NCBI GenBank assembly: GCA_963678085.1
Contig: OY782680.1
Span: forward strand, 3,162,001 to 3,226,000
Direction of reading: 5' to 3'
From: Aliishimia sp963678085
GTDB taxonomy: Bacteria; Pseudomonadota; Alphaproteobacteria; Rhodobacterales; Rhodobacteraceae
DNA: 64,000 bases
Shown here: piece by piece, positions 49,187 to 58,228 of the stretch
How positions within the stretch are numbered: position 1 is the stretch's first letter
How the letters are laid out: each line of letters starts with the position of its first letter
The notes under the pieces: generated by a model
What the model was told of the DNA's origin: nothing
Database searches by the model: none
Seen by the model: the letters and a program-made list of their open reading frames with translations, nothing else
Made by a program: the position numbers and the translations under genes

Positions 49187-49735
49187 ATGCGCCAATCCTC
49201 TCTTGCATCCCAAAATGAAACCCTGTCTGCCCCCAAAACATTAAGCCAATTGACCAAAGATATTCTGCGCGGGCAAGTGAAAGATGTGACCGTTTTGCTG
49301 CGCGCGCGCTCCGGCCCGGTGACGAAAGCGGAGCTGGAAGAGTTAACGCGCGAGATTCGCAAACTCGACCGCCCCCCGCTGCCCGCGACCGGGCGCACGC
49401 CCAATCCTGACCAGATCTTGGCAGAAATTCGCCAATTTGGGCGGCGGCGGCAAATCTTGGCTGATTATCGCATGATCCTGCATGAAATTCGCATCCTGCA
49501 ACATCGCCAAGACATGCTGAAACGCACGCAAGAGCAGCTGACAGTCCTGCGCGCTGACCTGCCCCATACCCCGCCCGAGCGCATGCCCAGCTTAGAATAC
49601 CGGATAAATGTGCTCAGCGAGGCGCTCACGCGGGACACAGAGGTGCTGCAAGAAACAAAATCCCGGCTCAAAGAGCTCTGCCCGCTCTCGCTGGAGGAGG
49701 TGCAAGAGATGATCAAACCCGATGGGGCCGGCTGA
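49187..49735 (+). CDS. helical protein of unknown function next to gyrB
   Basis: 182 aa, ATG at 49187 with AGGAGG upstream. No membrane segment or signal peptide. Almost all predicted helix, for example KAELEELTREIRKLD, LAEIRQFGRRRQILADYRMILHEIRILQHRQDM and a C-terminal coil TRDTEVLQETKSRLKEL. Its stop is 8 bp from the 3' end of gyrB on the other strand. No family recognised. Confidence 0.65.
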   Translation: MRQSSLASQNETLSAPKTLSQLTKDILRGQVKDVTVLLRARSGPVTKAELEELTREIRKLDRPPLPATGRTPNPDQILAEIRQFGRRRQILADYRMILHEIRILQHRQDMLKRTQEQLTVLRADLPHTPPERMPSLEYRINVLSEALTRDTEVLQETKSRLKELCPLSLEEVQEMIKPDGAG

Positions 49736-49743
49736 AACGTCGA

Positions 49744-52161
49744 TTAAAAATCCAGGTTCTCTACACTCAGGGCGTTTTGCTGGATGAACTCGCGGCGCGG
49801 CTCCACCACATCGCCCATTAGCTTGGTAAAGAGATCATCGGCCTCGGCCATGTCATCCACCTGCACTTGCAGCAGCGTTCGGGCATCCGGGTCAAGCGTT
49901 GTCTCCCAAAGCTGATCGGGGTTCATTTCGCCCAGCCCCTTATAGCGTTGCAGGGTCAGCCCGCGCTCGCCCTCATCAAGGATCGCAGCCAACAGATCAA
50001 GCGGGCCGTGGATGGTTTGGCTGCGCTCTTTGCGCTCAAGCGTTGCGGGCGTGCCATAAACCTCTTGCAGGTTCTGCGTGAATTGCCCGGTGCGCCGCGC
50101 CTCACCAGAGCGCAGCATGGGCCCATCCAGCGTGCGCAGCTCTTCGACGCCGCGCAAAATCCGGCTGAGCCGCATGCCGTGATCCTGCGTGATCCGCCCG
50201 CGCCAGCCACGCTCATATTCCAGCGCAATCAGGTTCAGCCGATCCGCCACCCGATCCGCCGTGCCTTGCAAATCCGCATCCACCGCGCCGGGCACAAAGG
50301 CCCCAGCAATGGCGGCTTGCTCCAAAATATGGCGCGGATAATGTGTCGGGAAGGCCTCGAGCACGCGTTTAAGCTGGCGCGCCTCATCCACCACACGCAC
50401 CAGATCGGGGCCCGCCATTTCCGCCCCCGAGCCCAAGCGCAACCGCGCGCCTTGCACACCTTGGTTCACCAGATAATCATCAAGCGCAGGCTGGTCTTTC
50501 AAATAGACCTCTGATTTGCCCCTTGCGACCTTAAAGAGCGGGGGCTGCGCGATATAAAGATAGCCGCCCTCAATCAGCTGCGGCATTTGGCGATAGAAGA
50601 AGGTCAACAGCAGCGTGCGGATATGCGCCCCATCCACATCGGCATCGGTCATGATCACGATTTTGTGATAGCGCAGCTTATTGATGTTAAACTCATCCCG
50701 GCCAATGCCGGTGCCAAGCGCCATCACCAGATTGCCAATCTCTTGGGACGAGAGCATGCGATCAAAGCGCGCGCGCTCCACATTCAGGATTTTCCCGCGA
50801 AGCGGCAGGATCGCTTGGGTACGTCGGTCGCGCCCGGTTTGCGCTGAGCCGCCCGCGCTATCGCCCTCCACCAGGAACAGTTCAGCCTGGGCAGGGTCTT
50901 TTTCCGAGCAATCCTTGAGCTTTCCCGCCAGGTAATTCACATCCATCGCGGTTTTGCGCCGGGTCAGCTCGCGGGCTTTGCGCGCCGCCTCCCGTGCCAG
51001 GGCCGCCTCAATGATTTTGCCGACGATCATCTTGGCCATGCCCGGATTTTCCTCGAACCACTCAGAGAGCTTTTCACCAAGCAAGCCCTCAACCGCTGGG
51101 CGCACCTCTGAGCTTACCAGTTTATCCTTGGTTTGAGAGGAGAATTTCGGGTCCGGCACTTTGACCGAGAGCACGCAAGTCAGCCCCTCGCGCGCATCAT
51201 CGCCGGTAAAGGTGACTTTCTCTTTCTTGGCAATCCCGCTGGCACTGGCATAGCGTTGCAGCACACGGGTTAAAGCGCCGCGAAAACCCGCCAAATGGGT
51301 GCCGCCATCGCGCTGGGGGATGTTATTGGTAAATGGCAGCACATTCTCATGGTAGCTGTCATTCCACCACAGCGCCGCCTCGATCCCAATCTCGTCCTTT
51401 TCGCCGGTGACATAGATCGGCTCCGGCATCAGGCCGGTTTTGGAGCGGTCGAGATATTTCACAAATTCCTTTACGCCGCCCTCATAGAACAGCTCAGAGC
51501 GCATCGGTTCGGTAGGGCGTTCATCTTCGAGAATAATGCGCACGCCGGAATTGAGAAAGGCCAGCTCGCGCAGGCGCCGTTCCAGCACGTCAAAGGAGTA
51601 TTCCAGGTTCGAAAATGTGCCGGTAGAGGCCAAGAACCGCACTTCGGTCCCGGTCTCGCCGCCCGCATCGCCGATGACCTCAAGATGTTTGACAGTCTCG
51701 CCATGTTCAAAGCGGGCCACATGCACCTTGCCATCGCGCCAGATTTTCAGCTCCAGCCAAACCGAAAGCGCGTTCACGACCGAGACCCCAACCCCGTGCA
51801 GACCGCCCGAGACCTTGTAGGAATTGCTGTCAAACTTACCACCCGCATGCAGCTGGGTCATGATGACTTCGGCGGCGGAAACGCCCTCTTCGGCATGCAT
51901 CCCCACCGGAATCCCGCGCCCATTATCGCGCACCGATACGCTGCTATCGGCGTGAATTTTCACATGCACATAATCGGCATGACCCGCGAGCGCCTCGTCA
52001 ATCCCGTTATCAACGACCTCATAGACCATATGGTGCAAACCGCTGCCATCATCAGTGTCCCCGATATACATGCCAGGGCGCTTGCGGACCGCCTCTAAGC
52101 CTTTGAGAACTTTGATGGAATCTGCGCTATAGTCATCTGAGTTTTGGGGCGTGTCAGCCAT
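49744..52161 (-). CDS. gyrB: DNA gyrase subunit B
   Basis: 805 aa, full length. GHKL ATPase start LEAVRKRPGMYIGDT with Asn/Asp site EVVDNGIDEA and GRGIPVG, then GGLHGVGVSVVNAL, the transducer domain, and the TOPRIM motif VEGDSAGGSA with DADVDGAHI. Supplies ATPase to GyrA for negative supercoiling. It is separated from recF by a LysE-type exporter and a nucleotidyltransferase, so the usual recF-gyrB adjacency is broken. A near-palindrome lies 63-80 bp upstream of the ATG. Confidence 0.98.
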   Translation of the reverse strand: MADTPQNSDDYSADSIKVLKGLEAVRKRPGMYIGDTDDGSGLHHMVYEVVDNGIDEALAGHADYVHVKIHADSSVSVRDNGRGIPVGMHAEEGVSAAEVIMTQLHAGGKFDSNSYKVSGGLHGVGVSVVNALSVWLELKIWRDGKVHVARFEHGETVKHLEVIGDAGGETGTEVRFLASTGTFSNLEYSFDVLERRLRELAFLNSGVRIILEDERPTEPMRSELFYEGGVKEFVKYLDRSKTGLMPEPIYVTGEKDEIGIEAALWWNDSYHENVLPFTNNIPQRDGGTHLAGFRGALTRVLQRYASASGIAKKEKVTFTGDDAREGLTCVLSVKVPDPKFSSQTKDKLVSSEVRPAVEGLLGEKLSEWFEENPGMAKMIVGKIIEAALAREAARKARELTRRKTAMDVNYLAGKLKDCSEKDPAQAELFLVEGDSAGGSAQTGRDRRTQAILPLRGKILNVERARFDRMLSSQEIGNLVMALGTGIGRDEFNINKLRYHKIVIMTDADVDGAHIRTLLLTFFYRQMPQLIEGGYLYIAQPPLFKVARGKSEVYLKDQPALDDYLVNQGVQGARLRLGSGAEMAGPDLVRVVDEARQLKRVLEAFPTHYPRHILEQAAIAGAFVPGAVDADLQGTADRVADRLNLIALEYERGWRGRITQDHGMRLSRILRGVEELRTLDGPMLRSGEARRTGQFTQNLQEVYGTPATLERKERSQTIHGPLDLLAAILDEGERGLTLQRYKGLGEMNPDQLWETTLDPDARTLLQVQVDDMAEADDLFTKLMGDVVEPRREFIQQNALSVENLDF

Positions 52162-52223
52162 AAGGTCGCCTTGTGGTTATTTTATGCTACTTTTAGAGGT
52201 TTTTTGTAGGATTGTCACGCAAG

Positions 52224-52241
52224 ATACACAATATTTTGTAT
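52224..52241. promoter_or_regulatory. near-palindrome upstream of gyrB
   Basis: 18 bp, ATACACAATATTTTGTAT, matches its reverse complement at all but one symmetric pair. It sits about 63-80 bp before the gyrB ATG and could be an operator or overlap the promoter. No regulator is assigned. Confidence 0.35.
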
Positions 52242-52269
52242 ATAGCGGCGAGGTTTAGCGGGGCGCATC

Positions 52270-52890
52270 TTAGGTGAAGGGGAGCACGAGCCCAACCACG
52301 ATCAACAGCCCTCCAGCTAGCAGGTTCATGCGGCGTATCGCTTTGGGCGAAGAGATCACAGCGCGCACCCGATCGATCAGCAAAGCCATCGCGATATTAC
52401 CAAAAAACGGGATCAAAAGGCTGAGCAAACAGATCACGGCTATATCGGTCACGGTGACCGCAGAGAGATCAAAGAAGCCCGGCAGCACGCCCATATAGAA
52501 CAGGATCGCTTTGGGATTGCCCAAGATCGCGGCGAGCCCGGCGAGAAACCCCGCAAGCATTCCGGGGCGCGTTAGACGGCTATCGGTGTTGATTTTCTTA
52601 TCGGCATTGCGAATGACGCTATAGCCGAGCCAGAGGAAAAACGCACAGGCCACCCAGCGCAGGATCGTCAGCGCGCTCTCATATTCCGTTGTGATCCAAG
52701 CCAGCCCCAAAATCGCGAGCAGCGGCCAGACCACATCCCCAATGGCAACCCCTAGGGCAAGGGGCCAAGCACTTTGAAAACCGCCCGAAACCGCGCGCGC
52801 CACCAGTGCCAGCCAGACCGGCCCCGGAGTGAGAAACAAAATCAGCAGCGCGGCCGAATAAAGGCTGAGATCAAGGGCAGAGAGGGTCAT
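52270..52890 (-). CDS. LysE/RhtB-family amino-acid exporter
   Basis: 206 aa with about six membrane segments. The family signature TPGPVWLALVARAVSGGFQSAWPLALGVAIGD is near the N-terminus and NPKAILFYMGVLPGFF in the middle. Likely exports amino acids or related small metabolites. Its start overlaps the stop of the nucleotidyltransferase by 4 bp (ATGA). Confidence 0.9.
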   Translation of the reverse strand: MTLSALDLSLYSAALLILFLTPGPVWLALVARAVSGGFQSAWPLALGVAIGDVVWPLLAILGLAWITTEYESALTILRWVACAFFLWLGYSVIRNADKKINTDSRLTRPGMLAGFLAGLAAILGNPKAILFYMGVLPGFFDLSAVTVTDIAVICLLSLLIPFFGNIAMALLIDRVRAVISSPKAIRRMNLLAGGLLIVVGLVLPFT

Positions 52891-53684
52891 TCAGGGGATA
52901 GTTCCATATGCAGGCGATTTGCGGTTTTTAATAGCCGTGGCTTATCGGTCTTGGGTGCCTGCTCTAACCAGTCTTTCGCCTGCAATACCTCCTCTTGCAC
53001 CAGCGCATCTAGCACCGGCTCCGAGGCTTGCTCTTGTGCCCTTTCCTTCACCGCCATTTTGCGTTCCGTCAACCGGTCCAGGGCGTCGCTCTGCGCGGCA
53101 GAGAGATCACATCCCGCGCGCAGCTTTGCCATATTCATCGGCGGCACGGCAGTCTCATTCAGGCGCATAAAGCGCAGGGCAAGCGCGGGCCTTAGCACAT
53201 AGAAATACCGCTTGATGCGCACGCCGCCATCTGGCCCTTTCATCCGCTCTTTTTGCCGATGCAAGAGCGAGAGGTAATGCCAAGTGACCGATTTGCGATC
53301 CAGCGCGGCCCCAGCAAATTCCATCAACGCAGAGACTGCATCGGGATCACAGATATAGGTGATGGGCGATTGCAGCCATTCGGCAATCACAGCATTGGAG
53401 CCCATGGCAAGGGTCAGCGCTTTGGACAGCTCCCAGCCGGAAATATCCAGCTCATCATCAATCGGGCGCTCGATCACATCGCGTTTCCTTCCAAGGGCAT
53501 AATGCCAGTCTTTGGGGCGTGCATAGACAAAGCGCACATCATAATCGCTATCGGGCGAATGAAACCCCCAGGCGCGTGAGCCGCTTTCAATGGCAAAGAG
53601 GATCTTTACGTTTTCCTCATGCGCTATGTCTTTCAAACGCTCGCAAATCAGATCCCGCATTGGGGCAGAGACAGGGTTACTCAT
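52887..53684 (-). CDS. YcgL-type nucleotidyltransferase-domain protein
   Basis: 265 aa. The pol-beta nucleotidyltransferase motif is FAIESGSRAWGFHSPDSDYDVRFVY, with the DxD pair in SDYD. The rest is helical. The family (predicted nucleotidyltransferase, YcgL-type) has unknown substrate. The ATG at 53684 shares its bases with the recF stop (ATGA); a second ATG at 53690 is possible, preceded by GGAGGTGAA. Sits between recF and lysE, apparently one operon. Confidence 0.82.
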   Translation of the reverse strand: MSNPVSAPMRDLICERLKDIAHEENVKILFAIESGSRAWGFHSPDSDYDVRFVYARPKDWHYALGRKRDVIERPIDDELDISGWELSKALTLAMGSNAVIAEWLQSPITYICDPDAVSALMEFAGAALDRKSVTWHYLSLLHRQKERMKGPDGGVRIKRYFYVLRPALALRFMRLNETAVPPMNMAKLRAGCDLSAAQSDALDRLTERKMAVKERAQEQASEPVLDALVQEEVLQAKDWLEQAPKTDKPRLLKTANRLHMELSPE

Positions 53685-54790
53685 ATGCATTTCACCTCCG
53701 ATACGCCATTCATGTCGCTGACCTCCATAAACTGTGCGCGCCGGCCAAGGCTATCGAAAAGCTCTGCGCCCGTTCCCGTCATCCAGGCCTGCGCGCCCAG
53801 GGCGCAAATCTCATCATAAAGCGCGGCGCGGCGGGTTTCGTCCAGATGGGCAGAGACTTCATCCAGCAAAAGCAGCGGCGGGGTGCCAAGATCCTGCGAC
53901 AGGGCGCGGGCATTGGCGAGGATCAATGAAATCAGCAGGGCTTTTTGTTCGCCCGTTGAGCAGTCCTGCGCGGGCATGGATTTTGCGGCATAGATCGCCT
54001 GCAAATCCGCCCGATGTGGCCCGATCAGTGAGCGCCCCGCAGCAATGTCTTGGCGACGCGAGCTCGCGAGCGCTTCGGCAAAACCCTCAATGCTTTGCGG
54101 CATTTCACTCTCTTTATGCATAAGGGTCAGCGTCGCGGCTGGAAAGGCGGTTTGCGCCCCCTCTTGTGCGCGCGCGATGCGGGCCAAAGCGGAGCGCCGC
54201 GCTGCATCTATGTCCGCCCCGGAGCGCGCCATTTGTGCCTCTAGCGCACTATACCAATGGGCGTCCGTAACCCCATCTTTGAGCAACCGATTGCGCTGGG
54301 TCATGGCTTTGGCATAGGTCAAACTGCGCTCGGCATGGTTTGGATCAAAGCTGAGCACGCAGCGATCCAGAAACTTGCGCCGCCCCTCTGCCCCTTCGAT
54401 CCAGAGCCGGTCCATCGCAGGCACCATCCAAATCACCGGCAGTACTGCGCCCAAAGCGGTTTGCGTCGCCGCTTTTCCGTCTATGCGGGTTTGACGCGAT
54501 GCACCGGATTGGCAAAGGGTTTCAACCTCGCGGATCTGCCCCGCCGCCTCGATTTCGGCGGAGATTTTCCAACCCAGATCCTCGGGATGGCGCATCATCA
54601 CATCGACCTTGGCCCCGCGCAGCCCGCGCCCTGGTGACAGCAGCGAAAGCGCCTCAAGCACATTGGTCTTACCGCTCCCGTTCGGGCCAAAAATGGCAAC
54701 GGGGCGCGCGTCTATCTCAAGGGAGAGAGATTTGTAGGATCGGAAATGGGACAGCTGCAACTGCCGCAGAAAAGAGCTCACAACCCGCAC
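53681..54790 (-). CDS. recF: DNA replication and repair protein RecF
   Basis: 369-aa SMC-like ATPase. Walker A FGPNGSGKTNVLEALSLLSPGRGLR, the signature-type helix STGEQKALLISLILANARAL and Walker B LLLLDEVSAHLD. It loads RecA at gaps with RecOR. It starts 15 bp after dnaN, so the two are co-transcribed, and overlaps the next gene by 4 bp. Confidence 0.96.
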   Translation of the reverse strand: MRVVSSFLRQLQLSHFRSYKSLSLEIDARPVAIFGPNGSGKTNVLEALSLLSPGRGLRGAKVDVMMRHPEDLGWKISAEIEAAGQIREVETLCQSGASRQTRIDGKAATQTALGAVLPVIWMVPAMDRLWIEGAEGRRKFLDRCVLSFDPNHAERSLTYAKAMTQRNRLLKDGVTDAHWYSALEAQMARSGADIDAARRSALARIARAQEGAQTAFPAATLTLMHKESEMPQSIEGFAEALASSRRQDIAAGRSLIGPHRADLQAIYAAKSMPAQDCSTGEQKALLISLILANARALSQDLGTPPLLLLDEVSAHLDETRRAALYDEICALGAQAWMTGTGAELFDSLGRRAQFMEVSDMNGVSEVKCI

Positions 54791-54805
54791 CCATTTCGCA
54801 AAAGC

Positions 54806-55924
54806 TCACACGCGCATGGGCATGACGACATAGACCGCGCTTGGATCATTGCCCTCGCGCATCAAGGCCGGATCACCCGAAGCGCTGAACATGAACACCG
54901 CGTTTTCGCGATCCACTTGGCTGGCAATTTCAAGCAGGTATTTCGCGTTGAACCCGATTTCCAGCTTTTCATCGCCATAGGCAGCGGCCAGCTCTTCTTC
55001 GGCATTGCCGCTGTCTGGCGCATTGACAGACACCACCAAGCGATCTTCTTCCATGGACATTTTCACCGCACGCGAGCGCTCAGAACTGACAGTGGCGACC
55101 CGGTCCACGGCAGAGGCGAAATCCGCAGCATCCACTTCCAGCTTGCGATCATTTCCGGTTGGAATCACGCGGGTATAATCGGGGAACGTGCCGTCGATCA
55201 CTTTGGAGGTCAGCGTGATATTGGGGGTTGCAAAGCGCAGCTTGGTCTCGCTGACGGATACGGCGATGTCCATCTCATCATCATCCAGAAGCTTGCGCAG
55301 CTCGCCCACGGTTTTGCGTGGCACGATCACGCCCGGCATCTCAACCGCCTCAAGAGGCAAATCCGCATCAATCCGCGCGAGGCGATGCCCATCGGTGGCC
55401 ACACAGCGCAGCACTTGCATGCCATCTGCTTGAGCCACATGCATATAGACGCCGTTAAGGTAATAGCGGGTTTCATCATTTGAAATGGCGAATTTCGATT
55501 TGTCAAAGAGACGCCGCAGCACCTGCGCCTTAGCCGTGAAATTTGAACTATATTCCGCAGAGGCCATCACCGGGAAATCTTCTTTGGGCAAAGTGGCAAG
55601 CGAGAAATTCGAGCGCCCCGCCTCAACCGTTAGCCGCCCAGATGTATTATCGGCGGTCAGGGTCACCTGCGCCCCATCGGGCAGTTTGCGGATAATCTCA
55701 TGAAAGGTTGTGGCCGCAACGGTCGTCGCCCCGGCTTTTTCAACCAGCGCTGGGGCTTTGTCGATCACCTCGATATCCAGATCCGTCGCTCGAAAGGTCA
55801 CATCTGAGCCGTCGGCTTCGATCAGAATATTGCCGAGAATCGGAATTGTGTTGCGCCGCTCCACAACGGATTGGGCTTGAGAGACGGCCTTAAGCAGTGC
55901 CGCACGTTCTATGCTGAGTTTCAT
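54806..55924 (-). CDS. dnaN: DNA polymerase III beta subunit (sliding clamp)
   Basis: 372 aa, full length, three repeated clamp domains. Start MKLSIERAALLKAVSQAQSVVERRNTIPILGN and end VYVVMPMRV (PMR being the universal C-terminal signature). It follows dnaA with an 85-bp gap. Confidence 0.98.
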   Translation of the reverse strand: MKLSIERAALLKAVSQAQSVVERRNTIPILGNILIEADGSDVTFRATDLDIEVIDKAPALVEKAGATTVAATTFHEIIRKLPDGAQVTLTADNTSGRLTVEAGRSNFSLATLPKEDFPVMASAEYSSNFTAKAQVLRRLFDKSKFAISNDETRYYLNGVYMHVAQADGMQVLRCVATDGHRLARIDADLPLEAVEMPGVIVPRKTVGELRKLLDDDEMDIAVSVSETKLRFATPNITLTSKVIDGTFPDYTRVIPTGNDRKLEVDAADFASAVDRVATVSSERSRAVKMSMEEDRLVVSVNAPDSGNAEEELAAAYGDEKLEIGFNAKYLLEIASQVDRENAVFMFSASGDPALMREGNDPSAVYVVMPMRV

Positions 55925-56009
55925 TGGCCTCTCCGATCACCAATTCTCTGGGATGCACAGCGTAACCGACTGAAATGCACGCACAAGTGTTTTTTCAGCA
56001 GAAAATCGC

Positions 56010-57362
56010 TTAGGCTTCAAGGGCGCGGCGCAAAAGCTCTAAATCTTCGGCGATTTGTCCGTCCGATTGCTTGAGCTCTTCGATACGCTTCACCCCATGC
56101 ATGACCGTTGTGTGATCGCGCCCGCCAAAGCGCCGCCCGATCTCGGGCAAAGAGCGCGAGGTCAATTGCTTGGCGAGATACATCGCGATCTGGCGCGGGC
56201 GCGCATAGGAGCGCAGGCGCTTGGGGCCGATCATATCGCTGAGGCGGATATTGTAATGCTCGGACACCTTGCGCTGGATTTCTTCCACGGTGATCTTGCG
56301 GTCGGTGGCGCGCAAAACATCGGCCAAGCAGTCCTGCGTCAGCTCCATGGTAATCTCACGCCCCACCAGCGAGGCAAAGGCAAAGAGCCGGGTTAAAGCG
56401 CCCTCAAGCACACGCACATTGGTGGAAATGCGATGCGCCAGGAATTCCAGCACCCCATCATTGAGACGCAAATCGGGATAGGTGAGCCGTTGCTGCTCGA
56501 CCTTGGATTGCAGGATTCCGAGACGCAGCTCATAATCGGTAGGATGCAAATCCACCACCAGGCCGCATTGCAGGCGCGATTTCACCCGATCTTCCAGGCC
56601 GGTGATCTCACCCGGCGCACGGTCAGCGGAAATGATGATCTGCTTTTGCTGATCCACCAGCGCATTAAAGGTGTGAAAGAACTCTTCTTGCGTGCTGTCT
56701 TTCCCGGCGATGAACTGCACATCATCCACCATAAGCACATCGACCGAGCGGAAAATCTCTTTGAAATCCATCATCTTACGGTCCCGCAGCGCTTGCACAA
56801 AGCGATACATGAACTGCTCGGCGGACAAATAAAGGACGCTCATATCGGGGCGGCGCGCTTGTAGTTCCCAGGCAATCGCGTGCATCAGGTGGGTTTTACC
56901 AAGCCCCACACCGCCATAAAGAAACAGCGGGTTAAAAGTGACCGGGCCACCTTCGGCCACACGTTTTGCAGCGGCATGGGCCAGCTCGTTGGGTTTGCCC
57001 ACCACAAAGGCATCAAAGGTAAAGCGACTGTCCAGCGGTGCCGGATTAAGCGCCGACATAACAGACGCGCGCGGCGCAGGCGCAGCGGTCTGAGGCTTTG
57101 GGGTCGGGCGCGCATCCGCATTGGCCGCCACGGTGAATTTCAGACGGCGCACATCCGGGTCACCAGAATGCAGCTCGTGCAGAATCAAATCCGCGAAATT
57201 CTGGCTGACATAATTGCCCAAAAAGCTGGTCGGTACATCAAACGTTGCAACCCCATCCGAGAGGCCTCGAAACTCAAGAGGCTCAATCCAGGTTGTATAG
57301 TTATTTTGACCGACGGCTTTGAGCAGCTTCTGCCGCATCTCGCCCCACTGTTCATTCGTCAT
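56010..57362 (-). CDS. dnaA: chromosomal replication initiator protein DnaA
   Basis: 450 aa. Domain I (MRQKLLKAVGQNNYTTWIEPL), a variable Pro/Ala-rich domain II, the AAA+ domain III with Walker A YGGVGLGKTHLMHAIA, Walker B VDVLMVDDVQF and the sensor region, and the DNA-binding domain IV with GGRDHTTVMHGVKRI. The ATG at 57362 (MTNEQWGEMRQ) fits the family; the TTG-initiated extension to 57392 lacks a good ribosome site. The 455-bp upstream gap contains a perfect palindrome. Confidence 0.98.
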   Translation of the reverse strand: MTNEQWGEMRQKLLKAVGQNNYTTWIEPLEFRGLSDGVATFDVPTSFLGNYVSQNFADLILHELHSGDPDVRRLKFTVAANADARPTPKPQTAAPAPRASVMSALNPAPLDSRFTFDAFVVGKPNELAHAAAKRVAEGGPVTFNPLFLYGGVGLGKTHLMHAIAWELQARRPDMSVLYLSAEQFMYRFVQALRDRKMMDFKEIFRSVDVLMVDDVQFIAGKDSTQEEFFHTFNALVDQQKQIIISADRAPGEITGLEDRVKSRLQCGLVVDLHPTDYELRLGILQSKVEQQRLTYPDLRLNDGVLEFLAHRISTNVRVLEGALTRLFAFASLVGREITMELTQDCLADVLRATDRKITVEEIQRKVSEHYNIRLSDMIGPKRLRSYARPRQIAMYLAKQLTSRSLPEIGRRFGGRDHTTVMHGVKRIEELKQSDGQIAEDLELLRRALEA

Positions 57363-57542
57363 GTGTCGTCTCGTCGCTTTGTCCCAAATCAATGCCCGAC
57401 ACAGCCGGACACCAACACGCCGTTACTCTCGCCAGCAAAGCAGCCTACCGTCCCACGGGTAAGCACGTTGCCAGCAAGGACTCCCACCCTCGCCATTTCC
57501 TGGACGGTCAGACCAGGTGGTAAACACCCAAATGACCAAATC

Positions 57543-57560
57543 TTGTGCGTTGACGCACAA
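57543..57560. promoter_or_regulatory. perfect palindrome upstream of dnaA
   Basis: TTGTGCGT and ACGCACAA, 8-bp arms with a 2-bp TG spacer, about 181 bp before the dnaA ATG. Likely a dimeric regulator site controlling dnaA; the regulator is unknown. Confidence 0.5.
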
Positions 57561-57763
57561 ACCGCTGTTTTCTTTCACCTTTACGCAAAAGAGTGAGCTA
57601 TCAACCAAATGGTTCACATCTCCAGCGGACCTGCCCCCTAGAGCCCGTCTCCGAGTCTCTGGCAAGAAATTAGCAATATTGTTTACCGCTCATCAACAAA
57701 TCTTCAAACTTGACTCTGGTTTTGTGGCAAAAGAATCTCAGTGATGAGCTTGCAACACAGCAC

Positions 57764-57800
57764 AAAAAAGGGCGCTGCACCCACGCAACGCCCTTAAAAA
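57764..57800 (-). terminator. rpsT terminator
   Basis: On the minus strand AAGGGCGTTGC and GCAGCGCCCTT form a 10-11 bp stem with a G-T pair around GTGGGT, followed by TTTTTTG. Located 18 bp after the rpsT stop. Confidence 0.85.
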
Positions 57801-57817
57801 TTTGGCGATTATTCTCG

Positions 57818-58081
57818 TTATGAGAGTGCTTTGACCCGCGCACTCAACCGCGACATTTTTCGCGCAGCTGTGTTCTTGTGATACACGCCTTTGGTCACAC
57901 CGCGCATCAACTCTGGCTGAGCTGCGCGTAAAGCCGCTGTTGCCGCTTCTTTATCCCCGGATGTGATGGCCTCTTCTACTTTGCGCAGAAAGGTGCGAAT
58001 CCGAGAGCGGCGGGCTTTATTGACGGCAAAACGCTTTTCGTTCTGACGCGCGCGTTTCTTAGCCTGAGGTGTATTTGCCAT
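57818..58081 (-). CDS. rpsT: 30S ribosomal protein S20
   Basis: 87 aa. MANTPQAKKRARQNEKRFAVNKARRSRIRTFLRKVEEAI, the highly basic three-helix S20 start, and KGVYHKNTAARKMSRLSARVKAL at the end. Binds 16S rRNA early in 30S assembly. It has its own terminator and a separate promoter region upstream. Confidence 0.98.
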   Translation of the reverse strand: MANTPQAKKRARQNEKRFAVNKARRSRIRTFLRKVEEAITSGDKEAATAALRAAQPELMRGVTKGVYHKNTAARKMSRLSARVKALS

Positions 58082-58228
58082 GGTTTACGAGTATCCTTTG
58101 TGATTTGCATATATGCGCAATGCCCAAAGGCCACCGGATCTAAGGTCCGATATACTCTTGCCTAAGCGGGCACCACGCGCATGTCTGGCGCGCCCTATAG
58201 ACGGGCGGCGCATGGATTGCAAGGGAAA

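Larger units (their letters stand above)
57363..57817. other. 455-bp dnaA-rpsT intergenic region
   Basis: Contains the rpsT terminator (57764-57800) and the palindrome at 57543-57560. It has an AT-rich patch (about 57660-57720) but no DnaA box with one mismatch or fewer, so I do not see an origin here. The dnaA promoter must lie in it. No gene is recognised. Confidence 0.5.

Noticed and set aside
57363..57817. Replication origin between dnaA and rpsT
   Set aside because: No DnaA box with one mismatch or fewer was found; only a palindrome and a terminator are clear.
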